The notes beneath the pieces are model-generated. The model saw only the letters and a list, made by a program, of their open reading frames with translations, was not told the origin of the DNA and did no database searches. From Pannonibacter tanglangensis (GTDB lineage Bacteria; Pseudomonadota; Alphaproteobacteria; Rhizobiales; Stappiaceae): a stretch of DNA of 64,000 bases. The translations under genes and the position numbers were made by a program. The DNA is taken from NCBI RefSeq assembly GCF_009915685.1, contig NZ_JAABLP010000002.1. One strand, given 5' to 3'. Below are positions 15,776 to 23,341 of this stretch, in pieces (within the stretch, counting starts at the first letter, position 1; each line of letters opens with the position of its first letter).

Positions 15776-16192
15776 ATGACGGTTGAACTTGAGTCTGATT
15801 ATCGACCTTCCGAGGACGAGCCGTTCATGAACGAGCGGCAGCGCGAGTATTTCCGCAACAAGCTGCTTGCCTGGAAAGAGGACATCCTGCGGGAAAGCCG
15901 CGAGACGCTGGCCCACCTTCAGGAAGAAAGCCAGAACCATCCCGACTTTGCCGACCGTGCCTCCTCCGAGACCGACCGGTCGATCGAACTGCGGGCCCGC
16001 GACCGGCAGCGCAAGCTGATCTCCAAGATCGACGCCGCGCTCGAGCGGATCGAGGACGGCAGCTACGGCTACTGCGAGGAGACCGGGGAACCGATCTCGG
16101 TCAAGCGCCTGGATGCCCGCCCGATCGCGACCCTGTCCATCGAGGCGCAGGAAGCCCACGAGCGCCGCGAGAAGGTCTACCGCGACGACTGA
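15776..16192 (+). CDS. dksA: DksA-type RNA polymerase-binding regulator
   Basis: A 138-residue DksA with the coiled-coil hairpin (about residues 20-95) and a degenerate zinc finger: YGYCEETGEPI and ATLSIEAQEAHE keep one cysteine; the other three positions are Thr, Ser and Ala. This C-T-S-A pattern is known in alphaproteobacterial DksA and does not need zinc. The tip acidic residues expected for function (DFADRASSETD) are present. It modulates initiation with ppGpp. A strong terminator follows. Confidence 0.93.
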   Translation: MTVELESDYRPSEDEPFMNERQREYFRNKLLAWKEDILRESRETLAHLQEESQNHPDFADRASSETDRSIELRARDRQRKLISKIDAALERIEDGSYGYCEETGEPISVKRLDARPIATLSIEAQEAHERREKVYRDD

Positions 16193-16218
16193 GCGGACAA
16201 TCCGCGACCGAATTTGAG

Positions 16219-16252
16219 AAAGCCCCGGACTGGCCGAGTCCGGGGCTTTTTT
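16219..16252 (+). terminator. dksA terminator
   Basis: AAAGCCCCGGACT/AGTCCGGGGCTTT stem followed by a run of six T on the plus strand. Confidence 0.92.
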
Positions 16253-16310
16253 GGTGTTTGCCCTATTATGCCGGCCTTGGGGAGCGGCGGGCCGCGGCAA
16301 CAAGGTGAGA

Positions 16311-16348
16311 GCGGGCACGGCGCTCGGGGAGCGAGACGCCGTGCCCGC
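16311..16348 (-). terminator. Long hairpin downstream of flgH
   Basis: A perfect 12-bp stem GCGGGCACGGCG/CGCCGTGCCCGC with a 14-base loop, 72 bases past the flgH stop. It lacks a T-run on either side, so termination is likely but not certain. Confidence 0.5.
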
Positions 16349-16419
16349 CATCAGGCGGCCTGAAGCTCGAGTTCTTCAGGTCGCCCGGGGGACTGATTGG
16401 CTGGACGGGTGGGACGGGG

Positions 16420-17166
16420 TCAGAACGGCAGCAGGATGTCCATGACCTGGGCGCCATAGCGCGGCTGCTGCACGTCCGTGATCTGGCCCCGGCCTCCGTA
16501 GCCGATGCGGGCCTCGGCGATCTTCTCGCTGGCAATAGTGTTGTTGGCCTGGATGTCCTGCGGGCGGACGATACCGGCCACGACCAGTTCGCGGACCTCG
16601 AAGTTGACGCGCACCTCCTGCCGGCCCTCGATCACCATGTTGCCGTTGGGCAGGACCTGGGTCACCACGGCGGCGACGGTGGTGCGCAGGACCTCGCTGC
16701 GGTCGATGGTGCCGTTGCCGGAGAAGTTGGAGGCGCCGTTGAGCGTTGCCAGGTTGCTGGCGCTGACGCCGGCCGGCAGGAAGACGGTGTCGATCGCCGT
16801 CCCGAGCGCACCGCCGGCCCCGGCCGAATCGGAGCCGGTGCGCGAGCGCTCCGTCTGGTTCTCGATCTGCGCCCGGTCGGAGATCGTGACGACCACGGTC
16901 AGAAGGTCGCCGACCCGTCCGGCCCGCTGGTCCTCGAAGAACGCGCGGTTGCCCGACTTCCAGAGCGAGTTGGCATTGTAATGCGCCGGCTGCGGCGCGG
17001 GCATCGGCATCTGCACGGGCCGGTAACCCGGCATGGTCGTGGGGTCCTGGATCGCATTGAGCGGTGGCTGCTGGCCGACCTGGGCAAGCCGGTCAGCCGT
17101 GCCGCAGGCGGCCAGCCCGACGGTCAGCACGGACAGGGCGAGGGTGGAGAGAAGGGAGCGGGTCAC
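16420..17166 (-). CDS. flgH: Flagellar L-ring lipoprotein FlgH
   Basis: A 248-residue outer-membrane lipoprotein. The signal peptide ends in a lipobox (LAAC, Cys 21). FlgH landmarks follow: SLWKSGNRAFFEDQRAGRVG and TVVVTISDRAQIENQTERSR (central), then GRQEVRVNFEVRELVVAGIV and a terminal RYGAQVMDILLPF. It forms the L ring with FlgI. It is last in flgF-flgG-flgA-flgH and overlaps flgA by four bases. Confidence 0.95.
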   Translation of the reverse strand: MTRSLLSTLALSVLTVGLAACGTADRLAQVGQQPPLNAIQDPTTMPGYRPVQMPMPAPQPAHYNANSLWKSGNRAFFEDQRAGRVGDLLTVVVTISDRAQIENQTERSRTGSDSAGAGGALGTAIDTVFLPAGVSASNLATLNGASNFSGNGTIDRSEVLRTTVAAVVTQVLPNGNMVIEGRQEVRVNFEVRELVVAGIVRPQDIQANNTIASEKIAEARIGYGGRGQITDVQQPRYGAQVMDILLPF

Positions 17167-18158
17167 TGCGCGGTCTCCTTGGCCGGCGTTTCGTCCAGGG
17201 CGGCAACGGTGCGCGGCGCGGTGCCGACGCGGACCTGACCTCGCCCGATCACAGTTCCGGTGACGGTCCTGCGGGACTGGGTGTTCACGATGTCGATGAG
17301 ATCGCCCTCGGCGCCGGCAGCCAGCGCCTGGCCCTTGGTGGTCAGGCGCATGGCACCGACCTCGTAGACGAGGGTCACCTGGTCGCCGCGCGCGATGAGC
17401 TGGGGGCGCTCGAAGTCGCTGCGCGACAGGGGGCGGCCGGGTCGCATGTTGCTGCGGGCGGCGAGGCCGGCAACCTCTGCCGGGTCGGTCACCGAGCGGG
17501 CGGGAACCCGGCTGCGCGGCAGGCGCATGACCGTGAAGTCATCCGCGCTGACGATCTGGCCGCGCTCCAGCGGCTGCGCCAGGGTCAGGACGGACACCAT
17601 CTCCCGGGCCACGCCGCTGATGACCTGCTTGCGCGGGCCGGCAGCGGTGACCATCTCCACCGTCACGTCGAAGCGGCCATCGGCCCGCGACCACAGCGCC
17701 TGTTCGATGCGCACGGGATCGCCGGCGGCCGGGTCCACATGCACCGGCTGCGGTGTCCGCGCAAAGGCGATGTCGAGGTCCTCGGGGCGCACATCCTCGG
17801 CCTGGCCGGCGAGGGCTCCGGCAACCAGGGCCGACAGGCGGTCGGCATCGAGAACGATGGACTGCCGCTCGACCAGCACGTCCCGCAGGCCGTCGGTCCC
17901 GGCGGCAGACAGGCCCGCCGCACGGGCGCGTTCGGCCACCACGTCGGCCGGCACCCGGCCGCTGTGACCGAGGTCGGGAGAGCGGAACAGCGGCACGTTG
18001 GCGAGCAGGCCGGCGTTGGAATAGAAGTCGCCGACGGTGACCACATCGGAGCTGACGGCGACCTGGGAGCGCAGGACCGGAGCCTCGAGGGCAAGGGCCT
18101 GGACGGCGGCCAGGGCCGACGCCAGCAGCGCCAGACCGGCAAGGACGAAGCGACGCAT
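17163..18158 (-). CDS. flgA: P-ring assembly chaperone FlgA
   Basis: A 331-residue periplasmic protein with a signal peptide (FVLAGLALLASALAAVQALA) and the C-terminal SAF domain of FlgA (AQPLERGQIVSADDFTVMRL, then NMRPGRPLSRSDF and ATKGQ-type end, about residues 195-315). It assists FlgI polymerisation. The N-terminal half is longer than in enterobacteria, a common alphaproteobacterial form. It lies 12 bases after flgG and overlaps flgH. Confidence 0.9.
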   Translation of the reverse strand: MRRFVLAGLALLASALAAVQALALEAPVLRSQVAVSSDVVTVGDFYSNAGLLANVPLFRSPDLGHSGRVPADVVAERARAAGLSAAGTDGLRDVLVERQSIVLDADRLSALVAGALAGQAEDVRPEDLDIAFARTPQPVHVDPAAGDPVRIEQALWSRADGRFDVTVEMVTAAGPRKQVISGVAREMVSVLTLAQPLERGQIVSADDFTVMRLPRSRVPARSVTDPAEVAGLAARSNMRPGRPLSRSDFERPQLIARGDQVTLVYEVGAMRLTTKGQALAAGAEGDLIDIVNTQSRRTVTGTVIGRGQVRVGTAPRTVAALDETPAKETAQ

Positions 18159-18170
18159 CAGATCCTCCCC

Positions 18171-18950
18171 TCAGCGGATGTTGGTGGTGGTGGAGTACAT
18201 GTCGTCCGCCGCCTTGATGACGCGCGAGTTCATCTCGTAGGCGCGCTGGGCGGCGATCAGGTCGGCGATCTCCGAGACGGCCTCCACGTTGGCCATCTCG
18301 AGGAAGCCCTGCTGCAGGTTGCCGTAGCCGTCCTGGTCCGGGTTGCCGACCTGGGCCGCACCCGATGCCTCGGTCTCGAGGAACAGGTTGTCGCCGATGG
18401 CTTCCAGACCGGACTTGTTCACGAAGCGGGCGATCTGGATCTGGCCGAGCTGCTGCGCGGCTCCCCCGACGATCGCCTGCACCGCGCCCTCGGTGGAGAT
18501 GGTCACGTCGCGGGCATCCTGCGGGATGACGATCCCGGGCAGGACCGAGTAGCCATCGACGGTGACCAGCGTGCCGGTGGCGTCGCGCTCGAAGGAGCCG
18601 TCGCGGGTGTAGGCGGTGGTGCCGTCCGGCAGCTGGATCTGGAAGAAGCCTTCGCCGCGGATGGCGACGTCGAGTTCCTTGTCGGTCTGCTGCAGGTTGC
18701 CCTGGCTCATGATGCGGGCGGTGGCGGCGGTCTTCACGCCGGAGCCGATCTGCACGCCGGTCGGCACGATGGTGCCGGCGGCCGAGGTGTCCGTGCCCAT
18801 GCGGCGCAGGTTCTGGTACAGCAGATCCTGGAAGTCCGCGCGCTGGCGCTTGAAGCCCGTGGTCCGCATGTTGGCCACGTTGTTCGAGATGACTTCGACG
18901 TTGAGTTCCTGGGCCTTCATGCCCGTTGCGGCGATATGGAGTGCCTTCAT
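18171..18950 (-). CDS. flgG: Distal rod protein FlgG
   Basis: A 259-residue rod protein with the flg_bb_rod start (MKALHIAATGMKAQELNVEV) and NNVANMRTTGFKR motif, and the C-terminal helix (FLEMANVEAVSEIADLIAAQ). Length is normal (about 260). It forms the distal rod through the L and P rings. It is second in the operon, 19 bases after flgF. Confidence 0.96.
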   Translation of the reverse strand: MKALHIAATGMKAQELNVEVISNNVANMRTTGFKRQRADFQDLLYQNLRRMGTDTSAAGTIVPTGVQIGSGVKTAATARIMSQGNLQQTDKELDVAIRGEGFFQIQLPDGTTAYTRDGSFERDATGTLVTVDGYSVLPGIVIPQDARDVTISTEGAVQAIVGGAAQQLGQIQIARFVNKSGLEAIGDNLFLETEASGAAQVGNPDQDGYGNLQQGFLEMANVEAVSEIADLIAAQRAYEMNSRVIKAADDMYSTTTNIR

Positions 18951-18969
18951 CTGTCAGTTCTCCTGCCGC

Positions 18970-19710
18970 TCAGGCCTGGGTCGAGCCGAGGCGCTCGATG
19001 GCCTGTCGTGACAGGTCATCGGTGTCCTTGAGCATCTTGGTGACGGACTCGTACTTGCGGGTGATCTCGATCATGTCGGCGATCTCGACCACGCCCTGGA
19101 CGTTGGAGCCTTCCAGCCCGCCCTGGATCACGCGGACCCGGCCGACAGGGTCCGGATTTTCGTAGGTGACGAGATTGTTGCCGATGGCGATGGCGTTCTG
19201 CGGGTTGTTCATGGCCACAAGGCGCAGGCGGCCGCGCGTGCCCAGCTCCGTGGAGATCGTGCCGTCGTCGGAGATGGAGATCTTGCCGTCCTCGCGGGTG
19301 AAGCTGATCGGGCCGCCTTCGGTCAGCACGGGGCGACCTTCGGAGGTCACCAGCTGCCCGGTGTTGCTGAGGTGGAAGGCGCCGTTGCGGGTGAATGCCT
19401 CGGTACCATCCTCCATCTGGACGGCAAACCAGCCCTCGCCATCCACCGCGACGTCCAGCGGATTGCCGGTGAGCTGGATGCTGCCGGCGAGGAAATTGGT
19501 GACCGTGCGGGCATCCTGGACATAGGACAGCCGCAGGTCGCCGCGCGGAAAGGCGCTCGCCTCCGCGACAGGCATGACATACTCCTGAAAGATCATGCGC
19601 TTGGCCTTGAAGCCCGAGGTGTTGAGGTTCGCGATGTTGTTCGCGACCACATCCATCTGGCGCCGCAGCGTGATCTGACGCGACAGGTTGATTAACTGCG
19701 CGTTTTCCAT
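18970..19710 (-). CDS. flgF: Proximal rod protein FlgF
   Basis: A 246-residue rod protein (MENAQLINLSRQITLRRQMD; NNIANLNTSGFKAKRM; C-terminal VVEIADMIEITRKYESV). It is first in the rod/ring operon. A sigma-54 -24/-12 motif lies 67-84 bases upstream of the ATG, as for the Caulobacter flgF operon. TAAGGA precedes the start. Confidence 0.95.
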   Translation of the reverse strand: MENAQLINLSRQITLRRQMDVVANNIANLNTSGFKAKRMIFQEYVMPVAEASAFPRGDLRLSYVQDARTVTNFLAGSIQLTGNPLDVAVDGEGWFAVQMEDGTEAFTRNGAFHLSNTGQLVTSEGRPVLTEGGPISFTREDGKISISDDGTISTELGTRGRLRLVAMNNPQNAIAIGNNLVTYENPDPVGRVRVIQGGLEGSNVQGVVEIADMIEITRKYESVTKMLKDTDDLSRQAIERLGSTQA

Positions 19711-19776
19711 GTTAACGATTCCTTATGCTCCCCGAGGGACGCCAGACCTCCCCAGGCCCGTCGTCCGTCCCCACAT

Positions 19777-19794
19777 AAGCAGGGAGCGTGCCAA
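19777..19794 (-). promoter_or_regulatory. Sigma-54 promoter, flgF-flgG-flgA-flgH
   Basis: TTGGCACGCTCCCTGCTT on the minus strand matches TTGGCACG-N4-TTGCTT with one change (CTGC). GG/GC dinucleotides have correct spacing. This is the best sigma-54 motif in the window. Confidence 0.75.
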
Positions 19795-19911
19795 CTCCTA
19801 AATCGTTGAAACGATTGGTTTTTGTTTTTTGGCCTCGGCCGGGTCGGCAAATAGGTGAGGAAAAAACGAACCAGTCGGCAACACCTGCCGGGTGAATCCG
19901 GTAAGGGATTG

Positions 19912-19927
19912 GTAACCACTCGTTAAC
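19912..19927 (+). promoter_or_regulatory. CtrA-type box, fliL operon
   Basis: GTAACCACTCGTTAAC has GTAA-N7-TTAAC, differing at two positions from the perfect box upstream of flgB (TTAACCATTCGTTAAC). It lies about 65-80 bases upstream of the chosen fliL start; more TTAACC half-sites follow to 19935. fliL is a CtrA target in Caulobacter. Confidence 0.55.
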
Positions 19928-19990
19928 CATTAACCCTTTAGAAACCATTTCACGCGCGCGCAGGCGGCGATGAGGCAGGCGGAGCAGTCC

Positions 19991-20491
19991 ATGGCGGCGG
20001 AAGCTGAAGCCGAAGGCGAAGACGGCGCAGAAGGCAAGAAGGGTCTAGGCAAGAAGAAGCTGATGATCATCGGCGGCGGTGCCGTGGCGGCCCTGCTGCT
20101 GATCGGTGGCGGCGCATACTTCTTCCTGTTTGCCGGCGGCGAAGAGCCGGAAGTCGATCCGAACGCGCCGCCCGTCGAGGAGCAGGTGCCGGTCGTCTTC
20201 TTCGAGCTGCCGGAGATGACGGTGAACCTGTCGACCACGGGCCGGGCGACCTACCTGCGGGTGCGCATTGCGCTCGAGGTCCAGGACCAGGCCACGGTCG
20301 ACCGGATCACGCCGCTGCTGCCCCGCATTCTCGATGCGTTCCAGATCTACCTGCGCGAGCTGCGTCCGGCGGATCTGGAAGGGTCCGCCGGCCTGTTCCG
20401 GCTCAAGGAAGAACTGCTGCGCCGCATCAACCTCTCGGTCTATCCGTCCAAGGTGAATGCGGTCCTCTTCAAGGAAATCCTGATCCAGTGA
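19991..20491 (+). CDS. fliL: Flagellar basal body-associated protein FliL
   Basis: A 166-residue inner-membrane protein with an acidic cytoplasmic start, one TM helix (LMIIGGGAVAALLLIGGGAYFFLF, about residues 27-50; read in part) and the periplasmic FliL domain ending VYPSKVNAVLFKEILIQ. It surrounds and activates the stator. The ATG at 19991 has GGCGGAG at good spacing; an ATG at 19970 would add seven residues but has its purine run too close. It heads fliL-fliM-DUF6468-motE-AMIN/TPR. Confidence 0.92.
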   Translation: MAAEAEAEGEDGAEGKKGLGKKKLMIIGGGAVAALLLIGGGAYFFLFAGGEEPEVDPNAPPVEEQVPVVFFELPEMTVNLSTTGRATYLRVRIALEVQDQATVDRITPLLPRILDAFQIYLRELRPADLEGSAGLFRLKEELLRRINLSVYPSKVNAVLFKEILIQ

Positions 20492-20500
20492 TGGTGCGGC

Positions 20501-21730
20501 ATGGCTGACGACGACGACGATCTGACGGATGGCGACCTGGCCGATGCCTGGGGCGCAGCCCTTGCCGAGCAGGGGGTAGGGGACGACGACGACGACCTCG
20601 CCGCCGCCTGGGGGGCTGCGCTGGAAGAGCAGGGGGTTGGCAACGCCGACGACATGGCCGCCCAGTGGGCGGCGATGATCGACGACAGCGAGCCGGAACT
20701 CGAGAACGCCACGCGCGGTGCCGACCGTGTCCTGAACCAGGAGGAAATCGACAACCTCCTCGGCTTCAACATCGAGGACACGATCGCCGGCGACCAGAGC
20801 GGCATCCGGGCGCTGATCAACTCGGCGATGGTGTCCTACGAGCGCCTGCCGATGCTGGAAATCGTGTTCGACCGGCTCGTCCGGCTGACCACGACGTCCC
20901 TGCGCAACTTCACGTCCGACAACGTCGAAGTCTCGCTCGACTCGATCTCGTCCGTGCGTTTCGGGGACTACCTGAACTCGATCCCGCTGCCGGCGATCCT
21001 TGGCGTCTTCAAGGCCGAGGAATGGGACGGTTTCGGCCTGGTGACGGTTGAATCGAGCCTGATCTATTCAATCATCGACGTGCTGCTCGGCGGTGGCCGC
21101 GGCACCAGTGGCATCCGCGTCGAGGGTCGGCCCTACACCACGATCGAGGTGAACCTCGTCCGCCGGATGCTGGAAATCATCCTGGCCGACGCGCAGCAGG
21201 CCTTCGCGCCGCTGTCGCCGGTGCACTTCAATCTGGAGCGCCTCGAAACCAACCCGCGCTTCGCGGCGATTTCGCGCCCGGCCAACGCGGCCATCCTTGT
21301 CGAGCTGCGCATCGACATGGAAGACCGCGGCGGCACGATCGAAATCATGATGCCCTATGCCACGCTCGAGCCGATCCGCGATCTGCTCCTGCAGATGTTC
21401 ATGGGCGAGAAGTTCGGCCGCGATCCGATCTGGGAAGGCCATCTGGCTAGTGAAATTTACGCAGCGGAAGTCGAAGTCGACGCGGTTCTCTACGAGACCT
21501 TCCTGCCTCTCGGCCGTGTTCTGAGCTTCGACGTGGGTCAAACGCTCATTTTCAATGTGGAACCAACCGATCCCATCACCATCAAATGCGGCAACGTGCC
21601 CCTGACGGAGGGTACACTCGGCCGAGTTGAGGATTCGATCGCGATTCGGGTCACGCGCGGCTTGCGGCGGCCAAAGATGACACTGGCGGCCTTCGAGCGC
21701 GCGATGCAGAAGGAAATGGAAAGCACATGA
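20501..21730 (+). CDS. fliM: Flagellar motor switch protein FliM with repeated acidic N-terminus
   Basis: A 409-residue C-ring protein. The usual CheY-P docking motif (LNQEEIDNLL) is at residues 78-87 rather than the very N-terminus. Before it lie 2.7 copies of a 20-residue acidic repeat: Trp 17 and Trp 37 each in 'DL-A-x-AWGAAL-x-EQGVG', and a third degenerate copy with Trp 56 (AAQWAAMIDD). The CheC-like middle domain (about 115-310) and C-terminal SpoA domain (about 325-400) are intact. FliM transmits CheY-P binding to FliG. It starts 9 bases after fliL and overlaps the next gene by four. Confidence 0.95.
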   Translation: MADDDDDLTDGDLADAWGAALAEQGVGDDDDDLAAAWGAALEEQGVGNADDMAAQWAAMIDDSEPELENATRGADRVLNQEEIDNLLGFNIEDTIAGDQSGIRALINSAMVSYERLPMLEIVFDRLVRLTTTSLRNFTSDNVEVSLDSISSVRFGDYLNSIPLPAILGVFKAEEWDGFGLVTVESSLIYSIIDVLLGGGRGTSGIRVEGRPYTTIEVNLVRRMLEIILADAQQAFAPLSPVHFNLERLETNPRFAAISRPANAAILVELRIDMEDRGGTIEIMMPYATLEPIRDLLLQMFMGEKFGRDPIWEGHLASEIYAAEVEVDAVLYETFLPLGRVLSFDVGQTLIFNVEPTDPITIKCGNVPLTEGTLGRVEDSIAIRVTRGLRRPKMTLAAFERAMQKEMEST

Positions 21731-22506
21731 GCTCCCTGCCCATCGGAATGATCATCGAGAGCCTGGTGGCGGTGCTTCTGGTCGTCACCATCGGATATTG
21801 CTGGATCCTCAACCGCCGGCTGCAGCGGCTGAGGGCCGACGAGGAAACGCTGCGCGCCACGATTTCCGAGCTGATCACCGCAACGGAAATCGCCGAGCGC
21901 GCCATTCTCGGTCTGAAGGCGACTGCCAACGAGGCCGACAAGACCCTGGGCAGCCGCCTTGGACAGGCCGAGCAGATGTCCAAGATGCTGGCCGAACAGC
22001 TTGGCGAGGGCGAGCTTGTCCTGGCGCGCATCTCGCAGATCGCCGAGGCCGCCCGCAGCGCCCAGTCGGCGCAGACCGCAGAGGCCAATCGCCGCGCCGC
22101 AGAAGACCAGGCCGAGGCCGCGCGTCGGGCCGCTGGCCAGAGCCAGGCTCAGGCCCAGATCCAGGCGCGGGCCCAGGCCTACGCCCAGGCAGCCGCGGCA
22201 CAGGCCGGCTATCCGTCTGCCCGCCCGGCGGCCGCGGCCCCGGCGCCCGCATCAACCCCGGCCTTCACCGCGCCGCAGTCGGCTGCCCGTCCGGCTGCGA
22301 CGGCCCCGGCCTATCAGCCGGCTGCCGCAGGCACCTATCGTCCGGCCGCCCAGGCCCCGGTGCCGCCCGCTGCCCCGGCCGTGAAGCCCGCCGCTCCGAT
22401 GACCGCCCAGCCCGGTGTGTCGACCCGCGACATCCGCGCGGCGGCTGCCGAGGCAACGGCGCGTCTTGAGCGCTTCCGCAAGAAGTCGGAGGAGGCCGCA
22501 GCTTGA
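21727..22506 (+). CDS. DUF6468-type bitopic membrane protein of the flagellar operon
   Basis: A 259-residue protein: one N-terminal TM helix (IIESLVAVLLVVTIGYCWIL, about 9-28), a coiled-coil segment (residues 30-140) and a Pro/Ala/Gln-rich tail ending in a short basic helix (ATARLERFRKKSEEAAA). The family is assigned from the N-terminal region and its place between fliM and motE. The Caulobacter polar-flagellum positioning protein PflI has a comparable layout (one TM, proline-rich), so a positioning or motor-assembly role is possible but is only inference. It overlaps both neighbours by four bases. Confidence 0.6.
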   Translation: MSSLPIGMIIESLVAVLLVVTIGYCWILNRRLQRLRADEETLRATISELITATEIAERAILGLKATANEADKTLGSRLGQAEQMSKMLAEQLGEGELVLARISQIAEAARSAQSAQTAEANRRAAEDQAEAARRAAGQSQAQAQIQARAQAYAQAAAAQAGYPSARPAAAAPAPASTPAFTAPQSAARPAATAPAYQPAAAGTYRPAAQAPVPPAAPAVKPAAPMTAQPGVSTRDIRAAAAEATARLERFRKKSEEAAA

Positions 22507-23279
22507 CGCTCCGACTGCTTCCGATTGTCGGCATTGCAGCCAGCGCCCTGCTGGGGTTGAAGGTGCTCGGGCTCGTGCTCGGGCACCCGACCGATGTCTT
22601 GCCGATTCAGGAAGCACAGGCGCAGTCGGCCCCGGCGGGCCAGACGCCGCCGCCGCCACCGGCCACAGGTGCGCAGCCTCCCGCCGCAGGGACTGAGCCT
22701 GCCGCGCCTGCCGGCGAGGCCGGGCAGGCGGCCCCGACCGCCGGCGAAGCACCCGCCGAGGCCGCGCCCGCTGGCGATGCCGCCGCCAATGCCGAGCCGC
22801 CCATCCCGACCGAAATGGAGATCGGCGGGTCTGCCGCCGAGCGCGCGGTGCTCGAAAGCCTCGGACAGCGCCGGCGCGCGCTGCAGGACCAGGAAGGGCA
22901 GATCGACCTGCGCGAGAAGCTGCTGCAGGCAACGGAAGACCGGGTCCAGCAGCGCGTCGACGAGCTGAAGGCTCTGGAGCAGAAGATCCAGCAGGCCGTC
23001 GAGGAGAAGCGCAAGCAGGAAGAGAGCGAAGTCGCCGCCCTTGTGGTCATGTACGAGAACATGAAGCCGAAGGATGCGGCCCGCATTTTCGACCGGCTCG
23101 AGCTTGAAATCCTGCTCAAGGTCGTGCGGCAGATGAAGCCGCGCAAGATGGCTGACATTCTGGCCAAGATGAACCCGGAAGCCGCCGAGAAGCTGACGGT
23201 GGCGATCGCCAGCGGCGATACCGGCCAGCAGGCCTCCGCCGATGCACCGGCGCAGCTGCCCAAGATCGGCGGAAACTGA
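22503..23279 (+). CDS. motE: MotE family flagellar chaperone
   Basis: A 258-residue exported or membrane-anchored protein: N-terminal hydrophobic segment (LPIVGIAASALLGLKVLGLV), Pro/Ala linker (about 40-110), coiled coil (about 120-180) and a C-terminal MgtE-N-like helical domain (VVMYENMKPKDAARIFDRLE, then MKPRKMADILAKMNPEAAEK). In Sinorhizobium MotE is a periplasmic chaperone for the stator-associated protein MotC. Four-base overlap with the upstream gene shows translational coupling. Confidence 0.8.
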   Translation: MTLRLLPIVGIAASALLGLKVLGLVLGHPTDVLPIQEAQAQSAPAGQTPPPPPATGAQPPAAGTEPAAPAGEAGQAAPTAGEAPAEAAPAGDAAANAEPPIPTEMEIGGSAAERAVLESLGQRRRALQDQEGQIDLREKLLQATEDRVQQRVDELKALEQKIQQAVEEKRKQEESEVAALVVMYENMKPKDAARIFDRLELEILLKVVRQMKPRKMADILAKMNPEAAEKLTVAIASGDTGQQASADAPAQLPKIGGN

Positions 23280-23341
23280 AATCAGGCCAGTTTAAGGGGT
23301 TCATGTAAGGCCGCGTTAAGGCCAGCGCCCTAGGGTTAGGC

